Shown: positions 35,811 through 44,450 of the stretch, one piece after another
Position numbering within the stretch: position 1 is the stretch's first letter
Layout: each line of letters begins with the position of its first letter
NCBI GenBank assembly: GCA_015061185.1
Contig: SUWZ01000010.1
Coordinates: 1-64,000 of the forward strand
Length of the DNA stretch: 64,000 nt
Reading direction: 5' to 3'
Source of the DNA: Bacteroidales bacterium
GTDB taxonomy: Bacteria > Bacteroidota > Bacteroidia > Bacteroidales > Paludibacteraceae
The notes under the pieces: model-generated
Databases searched by the model: none
The model's input: the letters and a program-made list of their open reading frames with translations, nothing else
Told to the model about the DNA's origin: nothing
Program-made: the position numbers and the translations under genes

Positions 35811-36650
35811 AAAATAAGCATGAATAAATGTGTTTATTTGGAAAATATTATATATTTGTTTGTTTATCAGTTAATTATAGCGGGAAAATAATTTTATTTT
35901 GATTCTATTACTCATTATTTTACTCCTAAATAACCCTTTGTTAAACCTTAATCATTTTTGTGTTGTACGTGTTTTTTTATGTGTTGTATATTGGTAAAAT
36001 AAGCATGTTTAAATGTGCTTATTTGGGAAATGTTATCTATTTATTTGTTTATTAGTCAATTATAGCGGGGAAATAATTTTATTTTGATTGTATTACTCAT
36101 TATTTTACTCCTAAATAACCCTTTGTTAAGCCTTAATCATTTTTGTGTTGTACGTGTTTTTTTTATGTGTTGTATATTGGAAAAATAAGCATGAATAAAT
36201 GTGCTTATTTGGAAATTGTTGTTTATTTATATGTCTATCAATTAGTTATAATGGAAAAATAATTTTGTATTGATGGTTTTACGCATTATTCAACTTCTAA
36301 ATAGTTCGTTTGTTGTTCTTTATATCTTTTTTTTAGTTGTATGTGTTTTTTTATATGCTACGTATTGGGTAAAATAAGTATATTTAAATGTGTTTATTTG
36401 GAAATTGTTGTTTATTTGATTGTTTTTCAGTTGGTTATATTGGGAAAATAATTTTGTATTGATGGTTTTACGCATTATTCAACTTCTAAATAGTTCGTTT
36501 ATCGTTCTTTATATATTTTTTTTAAGTTGTGTTTGCTTTTTATATGCTACGTATTGGGTGAAATAAGTATATTTAAATGTGTTTATTTTGAAATTGTTGT
36601 TTATTTGATTGTTTTTCAGTTGGTTATAATGGATAATTAATTTTTGTTTG
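35811..36650 (+). repeat. Tandem array of about 186-bp units with palindromic cores
   Basis: Units begin with AAAATAAGCA or AAATAAGTA at 35811, 35996, 36182, 36371 and 36560 (periods 185, 186, 189, 189); the fifth is cut off after about 90 bases. Units 1-2 resemble each other most, as do 3-5. Each core is a near palindrome, best in unit 2: AAATAAGCA-TG-TTTAAA-TG-TGCTTATTT. A sixth core lies at 36964. No frame is conserved between units. Confidence 0.85.
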
Positions 36651-36677
36651 ATTGATTTAGGCTATTCTCTTACTTAT

Positions 36678-36701
36678 TTTTCTCTCTCTCTCTCTCTCTC
36701 T
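36678..36701 (+). repeat. (CT)n microsatellite
   Basis: An uninterrupted run of about ten or eleven TC units in the region upstream of the ATPase gene; length variation is possible. Confidence 0.8.
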
Positions 36702-36963
36702 TATTTATTGGGATGTCTGACTATGTTATTTTTTATATCCTTATATTAATTGGAGGAAACAATTTATCTTTTATGTTTGTTTAGGGTTGCTTGGAGATTA
36801 ATTTTATACACCTTTCTTTTATATATTCAGTTACAAGGCTTATATCACTCCTTTATAAATATTCAATATATCGCTTTGAATTTTTTTTTTATTCAATCTG
36901 CATAGATATTTTATTTCTTTTGTTAAAGTGTTTTTTTAGAGGCTAAAATAGTTCTAATAGAGA

Positions 36964-36994
36964 AAAATAAGCATTATAATATGTGTTTATTTTG
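36964..36994 (+). promoter_or_regulatory. Isolated sixth palindromic core next to the ATPase promoter
   Basis: AAAATAAGCA, ten bases, ATGTGTTTATTTT-like right half: the same dyad as in the array, placed 12 bases upstream of the -7 box at 37006, where a repressor or activator would bind. Confidence 0.5.
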
Positions 36995-37005
36995 CCAAAA
37001 TATAC

Positions 37006-37013
37006 TATATTTG
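37006..37013 (+). promoter_or_regulatory. -7 box for the DUF4143-type ATPase
   Basis: TATATTTG, 26 bases before ATG 37039; the same octamer occurs in array unit 1. Confidence 0.45.
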
Positions 37014-37038
37014 CTATGTTTCTTATGTAATTGTGATT

Positions 37039-38499
37039 ATGGAATATACTGAATTATTAGAAAAACAAATTATTGGGAGGTTAAAAGTAGATAATTCATG
37101 GTGGGTAGAGGGTGTGATTCCAGACTACTTTTTACGCATGTCGCCAAGATTATATCTAAATATTTTTATGCCACTGCTTCAATCAATTGATTTTAGGAGA
37201 GCATTGATATTGATGGGACCACGCAGAGTTGGAAAAACTGTGATGATGTTTCATTCGATACAAAGACTTATTGATAGTGGCATCTCTCCTCAAAATATTA
37301 TATACATATCGGTGGAGACTCCTATATATAATAAAATTTACTTAGAACAATTGTTTCTTTTGGCATGTCAAGTGTTGGGAAAAGACCCTATGAAGGATAA
37401 TATGTACGTATTTTATGATGAGATTCAGTACTTGAAAGAGTGGGAAGTAAATTTAAAATCGTTGGTGGATACCTATCGTAATGCAAAGTTTGTTGCTTCC
37501 GGTTCTGCCTCTGCAGAGTTAAAAAAACGTAGTAATGAAAGTGGAGCAGGTAGATTTACTGATTTTAGTTTACCTCCTTTAACATTTTACGAGTACATTC
37601 ATTTAAAGGGATATTCCAATATAATGATTCCTGATGTTATTCAATGGCATGGGAATGATGCAAAGGTATATAAAGCGTTGGATCAGCAACGTCTCAATGA
37701 ACTGTTTCTTGATTATATCAATTATGGAGGTTATCCTGAAGTTGTATTTTCAGAAAAGATTAGAGAAAATCCCGGACAATTTATCAGACATGATATTATC
37801 GATAAAGTATTGTTGCGTGATTTACCAAGTCTCTATGGAATTAGTGATGTTCAAGAATTAAATTCGTTATTTACCATGATTGCTTATCATTCCGGAGGTC
37901 AATTTTCATACGAATCATTGTCAAAAAGTTCCGGTGTGAAAAAAGAGACACTCAAAAAGTATATCAGCTACCTTGAAGCTGCGTTTCTCGTAAAGGTTTT
38001 GAGAAGGACAGATGATACTGCAAAACATTATCAGAGAGAAACTCAGTTTAAAATTTACCTTACTAATCCATCGTTGCGTTGCGCTCTTTTTCAACCTATT
38101 AGCGAGCGTGATGAAGAATTGGGGAATATGGTTGAAACGGCCGTTTTTGCACAATGGATTCCAAGAAATAATTCGTCAATATGTTACGCAAATTGGCGAC
38201 TTAATAAAAAGCAACAAGGAGAAGTTGATATAGTCGGATTAAGTATGGCAAAGCAGAAGCCTGATTGGGTTGTGGAGGTAAAGTGGACCGACCGTTACTA
38301 TGATCGCCCTAATGAATTGGTCTCGTTGAAGTACTTTATGGAGCAAAATAAGATGGATCAAGCTTTGGTGACAAGTATTAGTAAAAGTGGAAAACTGAAT
38401 ATCGATGGGAAAACGCTTTTATTTATCCCTGTCTCTTGTTACGCTTATTTGGTTGGAGAAAATACTTTGAATCACACAAAAAATTTATATGGCTTATAA
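37039..38499 (+). CDS. AAA_14/DUF4143 ATP-binding protein
   Basis: A 486-residue ATPase with Walker A 'GPRRVGKT' at about residues 59-66 and Walker B 'FYDEIQ' near 125, a sensor-like 'ASGSASAEL', then a winged-helix region and the C-terminal DUF4143 domain with a PD-(D/E)XK-like core ('GEVDIVG' ... 'WVVEVKW'). Such proteins are abundant in Bacteroidota and archaea, often horizontally moved, with unclear function. An in-frame GTG at 37033 is a less likely start. It sits alone after the repeat array. Confidence 0.85.
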   Translation: MEYTELLEKQIIGRLKVDNSWWVEGVIPDYFLRMSPRLYLNIFMPLLQSIDFRRALILMGPRRVGKTVMMFHSIQRLIDSGISPQNIIYISVETPIYNKIYLEQLFLLACQVLGKDPMKDNMYVFYDEIQYLKEWEVNLKSLVDTYRNAKFVASGSASAELKKRSNESGAGRFTDFSLPPLTFYEYIHLKGYSNIMIPDVIQWHGNDAKVYKALDQQRLNELFLDYINYGGYPEVVFSEKIRENPGQFIRHDIIDKVLLRDLPSLYGISDVQELNSLFTMIAYHSGGQFSYESLSKSSGVKKETLKKYISYLEAAFLVKVLRRTDDTAKHYQRETQFKIYLTNPSLRCALFQPISERDEELGNMVETAVFAQWIPRNNSSICYANWRLNKKQQGEVDIVGLSMAKQKPDWVVEVKWTDRYYDRPNELVSLKYFMEQNKMDQALVTSISKSGKLNIDGKTLLFIPVSCYAYLVGENTLNHTKNLYGL

Positions 38500-38506
38500 T
38501 AGCTTA

Positions 38507-38552
38507 AGTCTTGTCTTGCTTAGATGAAGAAAATTTGAAGCAAGACAAGACT
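38507..38552. terminator. Perfect 15-bp inverted repeat after the ATPase gene
   Basis: AGTCTTGTCTTGCTT and AAGCAAGACAAGACT flank a 16-base spacer, 8 bases after the stop. There is no T tract, so it may stop transcription weakly, protect the 3' end, or bind a protein. Confidence 0.55.
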
Positions 38553-38600
38553 ATGTTTACATATCTTGGTAATTATTTGAAATTAATTCATCTCTACCTC

Positions 38601-39038
38601 TTAGTCATCTATGTTTATCAGTTGAAAGTTCTTATCAAAAAGAAGTTCCCATCCATTGCTAAGTTTTACTTCGATTCTGCCTCTATCCTTTCTATCCAAA
38701 CTGAATACTGTTTGATTAGGATAATTTTCGCTGATAAACTTTTGAATTTTTTCTGGAATTACGGAAGAAGGCAATGCATTTTTATGACCATCTATCTCTG
38801 TCCAATTCCCATTTCTATCCATTTCGATATCGATGCCATTCATAAGATGTATGTTGTAACGTTCATCGCTTAAACGATTTTTTTCTTTATGAAATGCCAC
38901 TTTTATATCAGCGAAGTGTGTGGTTAAAAATGTCGAAATAGTTTCAGGAAGAGGTTTGTTTGATAATTTCCCATCTGCCATAGTTACAATTGGCATAACT
39001 GCCAATACTAAACCAATTAATAATCTCTTTGCTTTCAT
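38601..39038 (-). CDS. Exported PepSY-like protein
   Basis: A 145-residue periplasmic protein with a signal peptide ending near residue 21 (TMADG). Two PepSY-like repeats follow: 'LPETISTFLTTHFADIKV' with '...YNIHLMNGIDIEMDRNGNWTEIDG', then 'IPEKIQKFISENYPNQTVFSL' with 'RIEVKLSNGWELLFDKNFQLINI'. These small domains are common in Bacteroidota as possible inhibitors or binding modules; no partner is visible. Convergent with the ATPase gene. Confidence 0.85.
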   Translation of the reverse strand: MKAKRLLIGLVLAVMPIVTMADGKLSNKPLPETISTFLTTHFADIKVAFHKEKNRLSDERYNIHLMNGIDIEMDRNGNWTEIDGHKNALPSSVIPEKIQKFISENYPNQTVFSLDRKDRGRIEVKLSNGWELLFDKNFQLINIDD

Positions 39039-39218
39039 AATTGTAAGTATTATAGGGTTAATAATTAATTTTCTTTTGCAATATTAGGATGTAATTCTGG
39101 AAAGATTTGGGAATAGAATAAATAAATATTCGGAATAGGAGATTTGGTTGTTTTTGTGTTCACTTATAATGAGAGGGAGATTGTGAAGTATTAGTTTTGT
39201 TCTTATCGAATAGGGTAA

Positions 39219-39412
39219 GATGCTGTTTAAATTTTATTGCAAAAAACAAAATTAGAGTTTCACTCTTTTATTTTTGGCATTTTTGAGATTCTTTTTAATC
39301 TATTTTTATTATTCTTTTTTTGGTAATAGTTCACTATTAACGGCAAAATAACAATAAAAATAATCATAAAAATCGCTCTCAAATATGCTCGAAATAAAAT
39401 TTAAACAACTTC
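39219..39412 (-). mobile_element. MITE-like repeat, copy A
   Basis: A 194-bp non-coding element flanked by TAA on both sides (39216-39218 and 39413-39415). Its right end reads, reversed, GAAGTTGTTTAAATTTTATTT; the left end is a diverged version of the same, so it has terminal inverted repeats of about 22 bp. The interior matches copies B and C at 63 kb along its whole length in opposite orientation. Confidence 0.7.
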
Positions 39413-39545
39413 TAAATAGAGCCGTTTTGAAAATTTTATACATAAATTCTTTATAATATCCATAAATAAAGTTTTTTAGGTGTAATATTTTTAAATTATC
39501 CACATATTTTTTCAAATTTTCCTCATTTAAAGAGCGAATTAGCGG

Positions 39546-39553
39546 TACATTTG
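39546..39553 (+). promoter_or_regulatory. -7 box for the 39.6-kb small RNA candidate
   Basis: TACATTTG, matching TAnnTTTG; predicted start near 39560. Confidence 0.4.
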
Positions 39554-39559
39554 TAATGT

Positions 39560-39667
39560 GAGAAACAACAAAATTGACCCTATTATATAAATATACTATA
39601 TCCAGTCTAACCTATCTTGAATATTGTTTTGTTGAAAAAAATCCGATGCTGACCATCGGATTTTTTT
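39560..39667 (+). ncRNA. Candidate small RNA (about 108 nt)
   Basis: A -7 box is followed by CAACAAAA (39566-39573), which pairs with TTTTGTTG (39627-39634) to close a large loop, then immediately by the terminator hairpin at 39635-39667. No open frame of note lies inside. The transcription unit is too short for a protein and is separated from both neighbours. Confidence 0.5.
39635..39667 (+). terminator. Strong intrinsic terminator
   Basis: AAAAAATCCGATG / CATCGGATTTTTT with a 5-base loop and seven T. It does not end any protein gene. Confidence 0.92.
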
Positions 39668-39738
39668 ATTTGTAATTTTTACTTTTCGTTAGTTTTGGTT
39701 AATTCCAGAAAATATTTTTTTTATCCAAAGAAACTTCC

Positions 39739-39746
39739 TATATTTG
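39739..39746 (+). promoter_or_regulatory. -7 box for the PHP gene
   Basis: TATATTTG, 63 bases before ATG 39810; -33 position is T-rich only. Confidence 0.4.
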
Positions 39747-39809
39747 TTTACGGAGATAAATTTAAGGTAATATAAGGGTGTTGCCCTAATCATTTAAAAT
39801 CGGTATAAC

Positions 39810-40541
39810 ATGATAAAAGCTCTATTAGACGTACATACTCACACCATAGTCAGTGGACATGCCTATAGTACACTGCAAGAGATGGCAGAAGCTGCTCGCT
39901 TGAAAGGATTGCATATATTGGGCATGGCAGAGCATGGACCCTCTATTGATGGGGCATGTTCTCCTATGTATTTTCGTAATCTGCATGTTATTCCTAAAGA
40001 GATAAATGGAGTTCAGATTTTAATCGGAGCCGAGATTAATTTGTTGGATAGTACAGGGAAATTGGATATAGCTGAATCTACTATTGATAGACTGATGGTT
40101 CGTATAGTAGGCATCCATAATGCATGTTTTCGTAGAGGTAGTGTAGATGAAAATACTGATGGATTATTAAAAGTTATTCGTAACCCGAAGATTGATATTA
40201 TTAGTCATCCCGCTGATGGTACGGCAGAGTTGCATTTGGAGAAAGTTGTTTTAGAAGCAAAGGATCATGGGGTGCTTCTTGAAGTAAACAATAGTTCATT
40301 GAATCCTAATAGAGGCAAAAAAAATGCTTGGGAATATAATCGAAAGTTACTTCGTTTATGTAAAAAATATGAACTTATGGTTATTTTGGGAAGTGATGCT
40401 CATATTTCGTATGATGTGGCAAGGTATGATCTTGTGTTCAAATTATTGGAAGAGGAAGAGTTTCCTGATGCTTTGGTTATAAATGATAAACCGGAGCTTT
40501 TTAGAGAAATTCTGAAAAGAAATAGAGCAAGAGTTTCTTAA
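39810..40541 (+). CDS. PHP-domain phosphatase (YcdX-like)
   Basis: A 243-residue cytoplasmic metal-dependent phosphoesterase. The first metal motif is 'DVHTHTIVSGHAYST' (HxH near residue 8-10), followed by 'GMAEHGPS', 'GAEINLL', 'GIHNACF', 'ISHPADG' and 'LGSDAHI', i.e. the full set of metal-binding His/Asp/Glu of the YcdX group, which binds three metals. Physiological substrate unknown. A lipoprotein gene follows 10 bases later. Confidence 0.9.
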   Translation: MIKALLDVHTHTIVSGHAYSTLQEMAEAARLKGLHILGMAEHGPSIDGACSPMYFRNLHVIPKEINGVQILIGAEINLLDSTGKLDIAESTIDRLMVRIVGIHNACFRRGSVDENTDGLLKVIRNPKIDIISHPADGTAELHLEKVVLEAKDHGVLLEVNNSSLNPNRGKKNAWEYNRKLLRLCKKYELMVILGSDAHISYDVARYDLVFKLLEEEEFPDALVINDKPELFREILKRNRARVS

Positions 40542-40551
40542 AAACGTGGGT

Positions 40552-40995
40552 ATGAATCGGATGAGAATAGTTGTACTTATCTATTTTTGCATTCTTTTAA
40601 CTGCATGCAGAAATGATGAAAGTTCCATTCCAGAAGCTGAGGTGTATGTACGAACTACCTATAGTGAATACATGAATTTAATGCGTGTCAACAGTTGTGT
40701 TATTTACAGCAAAGATGATACCTATCCATCCAACTTTAAATTGGGGTATGGGGGAGTGATAATCTTTCGCGATTTGGAAGGATTAGTAAGAAGTTGTGAC
40801 TTAGCATGTCCTTATGAGGCTTTGCCCGGTTTTAAGTTAGAGGTAGAGATGCCGTTCGCTTTTTGTCTTGAGTGTGGTTCTCGGTTTGATTTGAGTTATG
40901 GGGTGGGGAATCCTGTGGGAGGACCTGCAGAATGTGGGATGAAGATTTACAATAAAATAAGAGATACAGGCGAATATATAATGGTAACCAATTAG
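40552..40995 (+). CDS. Rieske-like lipoprotein with cysteine-substituted metal site
   Basis: A 147-residue lipoprotein (lipobox 'LLTAC') whose mature domain follows the Rieske fold. The two cluster loops align as 'SCDLACP' for the usual CTHLGCP and 'CLECGSRFD' for CPCHGSxFD, then 'GNPVGGPA' as in Rieske proteins. Both histidine ligands are lost, but four cysteines remain at or next to the site, so it may bind zinc, iron or a disulfide pair rather than a Rieske cluster. ATG 40552 is preferred to GTG 40546. Likely cotranscribed with the PHP gene. Confidence 0.72.
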   Translation: MNRMRIVVLIYFCILLTACRNDESSIPEAEVYVRTTYSEYMNLMRVNSCVIYSKDDTYPSNFKLGYGGVIIFRDLEGLVRSCDLACPYEALPGFKLEVEMPFAFCLECGSRFDLSYGVGNPVGGPAECGMKIYNKIRDTGEYIMVTN

Positions 40996-41172
40996 GGCTT
41001 ACTTGGGCTTTGTGTAATTTTTATTTCGGTGGTTTGCTCCTTTTGAGTCGTCTCTATCTAAATCTGAAAATAGTTTGTCTCATCTTGTGTTTTAACGTAA
41101 AATATCCAACCCTAAATAATCCTTAAATAAATTTAAAATATTTTCTAAGTAAATTATTCAAAACAAATTTTC

Positions 41173-41180
41173 TATATTTG
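41173..41180 (+). promoter_or_regulatory. -7 box for the CHASE2 gene
   Basis: TATATTTG, 19 bases upstream of ATG 41200. No -33 match. Confidence 0.4.
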
Positions 41181-41199
41181 TAGGAAATAGGAATTGCTT

Positions 41200-42378
41200 A
41201 TGTTAAAAAAGTTTTTTCATTATTTATTTCACGGCGGACTGATAACAGCAGAGGTGGTGGCAATGTGTGCAATTGTCAGTTTATTAAGTTATAGTTCAAT
41301 GTATTTTGACCCAATAAAGCAGACTTGGGCCAATTTTCAGGTAACAGACACCTATTTTCAGATGGAGAATGCCAATGCTGAGAATGTTGCAGACTTTAAT
41401 TCCGATATCGTATTGTATGATATTTCTCAATGTTATTCGAGAGCGGAAATTGCAGCCGGAATTCAGCGTTTGTATGATTATGGAGCCAAGGTGATTGCTT
41501 TGGATGTTATATTTGGTGGTATGGGACAAGATACTATTGCAAGTGATAGCCTATTGCGAGTGATAGATCGTTGTGATGATAGAATTGTCGCAGCGTGTCG
41601 TATGGTTCCTTCTTACGATTCTTTTTACAAAGAACATTCTTTTTTTGTCCCTTTGACAAACTGCGTTGAGGCGAGTGTAAATGTTGAGAATGAAACGGTT
41701 CGACACTTTTATAAGAATTTGACTTTTGGAGACACGTGTTTAAATACGTTTGTGTATGAAATTATGCGTTTAGGGTATCCTGATGAATTTAGAAAATGGG
41801 TGGACTTGGAAGAAAGTAATGATAAAGGCGAATATCTAATTCACTATAAGCAGTTGTTTTTTAATCGTTTGCATATTTATGATGATCTATTTGAAGATGA
41901 GGTGAAAGACAAGATAATATTGATGGGAGACTTTCAAGATTTGAGAGATTTTCATAATATTCCGGTTCCTTTGGATGGTGTGCGCCGAATTTGTGGAACC
42001 ACAATTCATGGATATTCTATTTCGACAATGACAGAAGATAACAGATTTATAAATGAGTGGTCTGATATGACCAATTTGCTTATAGGTTTGTTGTTGACAT
42101 TGCTGTTTGCTACATTATGTGCGTATGTATCTGAGGTTTATATGGATTTATCCGGATTTATGATTACAGTGGCTCAGTTAATATTAATGTTTGTTTTAAT
42201 CTTTTTGGCCGCCTATATTTTTATAAACCATCAATGCAATATGGGATTGTTGTATGTAATGTTGGGAACCGGATTGGCAGGATTCTGTGCTGAAATACAT
42301 TATTTTGTTTTAATGAAACTGAATAGTACTAACAAGGTGGCAGATTTAAGGAAAAATAAAGAAAATACAGAAAAATAA
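41200..42378 (+). CDS. CHASE2-domain membrane protein
   Basis: A 392-residue inner-membrane protein: one N-terminal membrane segment (about 12-32), a periplasmic CHASE2 sensor domain (about 55-280; 'IVLYDISQCYSRAEIAAGIQRLYDYGAKVIALDVIFGG', split here at residues 68-105, and 'DKIILMGDF' near 240), then three membrane helices (about 288-385) and a short basic tail. Unlike most CHASE2 proteins it has no kinase or cyclase output domain, so signal output must go through partners. The caspase gene starts eight bases later. An in-frame TTG at 41194 is less likely. Confidence 0.85.
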   Translation: MLKKFFHYLFHGGLITAEVVAMCAIVSLLSYSSMYFDPIKQTWANFQVTDTYFQMENANAENVADFNSDIVLYDISQCYSRAEIAAGIQRLYDYGAKVIALDVIFGGMGQDTIASDSLLRVIDRCDDRIVAACRMVPSYDSFYKEHSFFVPLTNCVEASVNVENETVRHFYKNLTFGDTCLNTFVYEIMRLGYPDEFRKWVDLEESNDKGEYLIHYKQLFFNRLHIYDDLFEDEVKDKIILMGDFQDLRDFHNIPVPLDGVRRICGTTIHGYSISTMTEDNRFINEWSDMTNLLIGLLLTLLFATLCAYVSEVYMDLSGFMITVAQLILMFVLIFLAAYIFINHQCNMGLLYVMLGTGLAGFCAEIHYFVLMKLNSTNKVADLRKNKENTEK

Positions 42379-42385
42379 GATAGTT

Positions 42386-44416
42386 ATGAAAAAAATGTTA
42401 GTAACACTGCTTTTGGCAACCATGGCCTTGCAGTTATTGGCTCAACCCACTCCTTGGCGCAGTCCCTCTACCGGGAAGTGGGGTTTTAAAGAGGGTAATA
42501 CTTGGGTAGTAAAGCCTATTTATGAAGATTACGACAAAGCGAATGCTTATAAGAATCGTAAATATGCTGTTGTGAAGTTAGATGGTAAATGGGGTGCTAT
42601 AGATTTGAAAGGAAATTACCTTTCTAAAGCGGTTTTCCCTACATCAGCTATTGCATTGAAAGCAGCAAAGGCTGCTGTGGCAAAAGGGGCGAAAAACACA
42701 TTCCTTTATGAAATGTATGATGTAACATACAAAAAGTGGGGGTTCGTTGATTATACTGGGGAGATGTATTTTCGACCAATATATGAAGAGGTTGATGTTG
42801 CTAATTCTTTTATGAAACCCGGAAATCCTCTTTGTATTGTTAAATTGGATGGTCAATGGGGATGTCTTGATAGAGAAGGTGTGATGGCGATTAACCCTTA
42901 TTTTACTTCGAAAGAGGAGGCTTTGAAGGCTGCGAATGAGTTTAAAGCTAAGGCAGTTGTGGGTGAGAATATTTATATCGGTTTAAGAGGGAATGTAAAG
43001 AAAATTGGTTTTATCAACTATTTAGGTAATTGGGTTATGAAACCCGTTTTTGAAAATGTGGATAAGAGTGCAATGTTTGGTCCTTCAACCTATTTTGCAG
43101 TTGTAAAGTATAAAGGGAAATGGGCAGCAATTGACAGAGGAGGAAACTTTGTCGTAAAACCGATTCACCCAACAGCTGCAGCTGCAAAAACGGCTGCCGT
43201 GGCGTGGCAAAGTAAAAATCCTAATGCCAAAGTAGCGGCAACTGCAGTCCCTAATTTGGAGTCATTTACGTATAAAACACCTAATTTAGCAGCGCAAGCG
43301 GTAACTGAAAATCAGGCTCCTAAAAAGCAGGAAACAACAGTTCCTTCCAAGCCGACAACACCTTCTGTTCCTAGTAATCCGCCTGCTCCAACGGTTAAGA
43401 AGGCGGGTGTTCCTACTATTAAGATTATCAGTCCGAAGAGCGGAACTCATTATTCAAGTCCGGAGGTTACTTTTGTCTATGAGACATCAACATATGATGG
43501 TAGTGATCCGGAAATTATAGCTTATGTGAATGGAGAATTACAGCCAAGAACTAAAGGAGTTCGTCAAGTAGGTAAGTTATTAACATTGACTTTACCGAGG
43601 GTTGCAGATTGCAGAGTCCAATTAATTGCCAAAGATAACAAGGGTCAAAATAGTGATCCGGCTGTTGTGTTGTTACACTATAGAGGCGATCGTCCAAAAC
43701 CCGCATTACATGTATTTGCTGTCGGAATTAGTGATTATGACCAAGCTGATTTGAAATTGCAACATGCGGCAAAAGATGCGGCTGACTTTATGAATACGGT
43801 GAAGGCTTGTAACTTGTCTCAATATAGCTCTTTGAAAACGGCTAATTTGGTCCAAGATAAAGCAGGAACAGATAAAAATATTAAGAAAGGATTGTCTTCG
43901 TTGGTAAATTCTGTACAACAAGGTGATGTGGCACTTTTATTCTTCTCCGGTCATGGGGCGAAGGAGGGGGCTGAAACCTATTTCTTGTCTAGCAATGCAG
44001 AAAGCAATGATTTGTTCTCATCAGCGGTGGACTTTGATATTATCAAGAGTGCATTAAAACGTCTAAAGGATAGAAAATGTCGTATCATAATCTTTATGGA
44101 TGCTTGTCACTCTGGGTCAATGTATGGAGTTAAGTCGGTAACGGAAACCTTCTCGATGGCAGAGCCCGGTGTAATTGGATTCTATTCAAGCACGGAAGCT
44201 CAAAAATCCAATGAGTCGGAACAATGGGAAAATGGAATTTTTACCAAAGCATTGTTGGAAGGGTTGAAAGGAGCTGCTGTTGATCAAGAAGGTAATATTA
44301 CTTTGGATGCCTTGGAATTGTACATCAGAGAGCAGGTAAGAAAGGCTACTGGTGGTCGTCAAATGCCAATCTTTGAGAATCGCCAAGGAAATTATATTCT
44401 TTTTGAGAAAAAATAG
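42386..44416 (+). CDS. Exported WG-repeat protein with caspase-like protease domain
   Basis: A 676-residue protein with signal peptide (about 1-20, LLAQ). Residues about 22-290 contain WG/KWG beta repeats ('GKWGFKEG', 'GKWGAID', 'GQWGCLD', 'GKWAAID'). A Thr/Pro-rich linker (about 305-345) and an Ig-like segment lead to a caspase/metacaspase-type C14 domain from about 440, with catalytic His523 in 'FSGHGAKEG' and Cys574 in 'DACHSGSMYG'. It is placed in the periplasm or cell surface, unlike cytoplasmic caspases of defence systems. Middle gene of the CHASE2-caspase-DUF4384 cluster. Confidence 0.88.
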   Translation: MKKMLVTLLLATMALQLLAQPTPWRSPSTGKWGFKEGNTWVVKPIYEDYDKANAYKNRKYAVVKLDGKWGAIDLKGNYLSKAVFPTSAIALKAAKAAVAKGAKNTFLYEMYDVTYKKWGFVDYTGEMYFRPIYEEVDVANSFMKPGNPLCIVKLDGQWGCLDREGVMAINPYFTSKEEALKAANEFKAKAVVGENIYIGLRGNVKKIGFINYLGNWVMKPVFENVDKSAMFGPSTYFAVVKYKGKWAAIDRGGNFVVKPIHPTAAAAKTAAVAWQSKNPNAKVAATAVPNLESFTYKTPNLAAQAVTENQAPKKQETTVPSKPTTPSVPSNPPAPTVKKAGVPTIKIISPKSGTHYSSPEVTFVYETSTYDGSDPEIIAYVNGELQPRTKGVRQVGKLLTLTLPRVADCRVQLIAKDNKGQNSDPAVVLLHYRGDRPKPALHVFAVGISDYDQADLKLQHAAKDAADFMNTVKACNLSQYSSLKTANLVQDKAGTDKNIKKGLSSLVNSVQQGDVALLFFSGHGAKEGAETYFLSSNAESNDLFSSAVDFDIIKSALKRLKDRKCRIIIFMDACHSGSMYGVKSVTETFSMAEPGVIGFYSSTEAQKSNESEQWENGIFTKALLEGLKGAAVDQEGNITLDALELYIREQVRKATGGRQMPIFENRQGNYILFEKK

Positions 44417-44450
44417 TCATAACAGGCATTAAATCAATTGTGATTGTTTT

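Larger units (their letters stand above)
35574..37038. other. Long intergenic region with tandem repeat array
   Basis: 1465 bases between divergent GH94 and ATPase genes with no coding potential. It contains the GH94 promoter, the five-unit repeat array (next entry), a (CT)n tract at 36678-36701, an AT-rich spacer and a sixth, isolated palindromic core just before the ATPase promoter. Confidence 0.8.
39039..39809. other. Gene-free interval with a MITE-like repeat and a candidate small RNA
   Basis: 771 bases. Left part: AT-rich spacer. Middle: repeat copy A (39219-39412). Right: a promoter-hairpin-terminator unit (39546-39667) and then the PHP gene promoter. Short minus-strand frames here look accidental. 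Confidence 0.75.

Noticed and set aside
35811..36650. Regularly spaced repeats as a CRISPR array
   Set aside because: The repeat period is about 186 bases with similarity along the entire unit; there are no short repeats with unique spacers and no cas genes.
38511..38873. 120-codon plus-strand frame after the ATPase gene
   Set aside because: It is antisense to the PepSY-like gene and begins inside the inverted repeat; composition is not protein-like.
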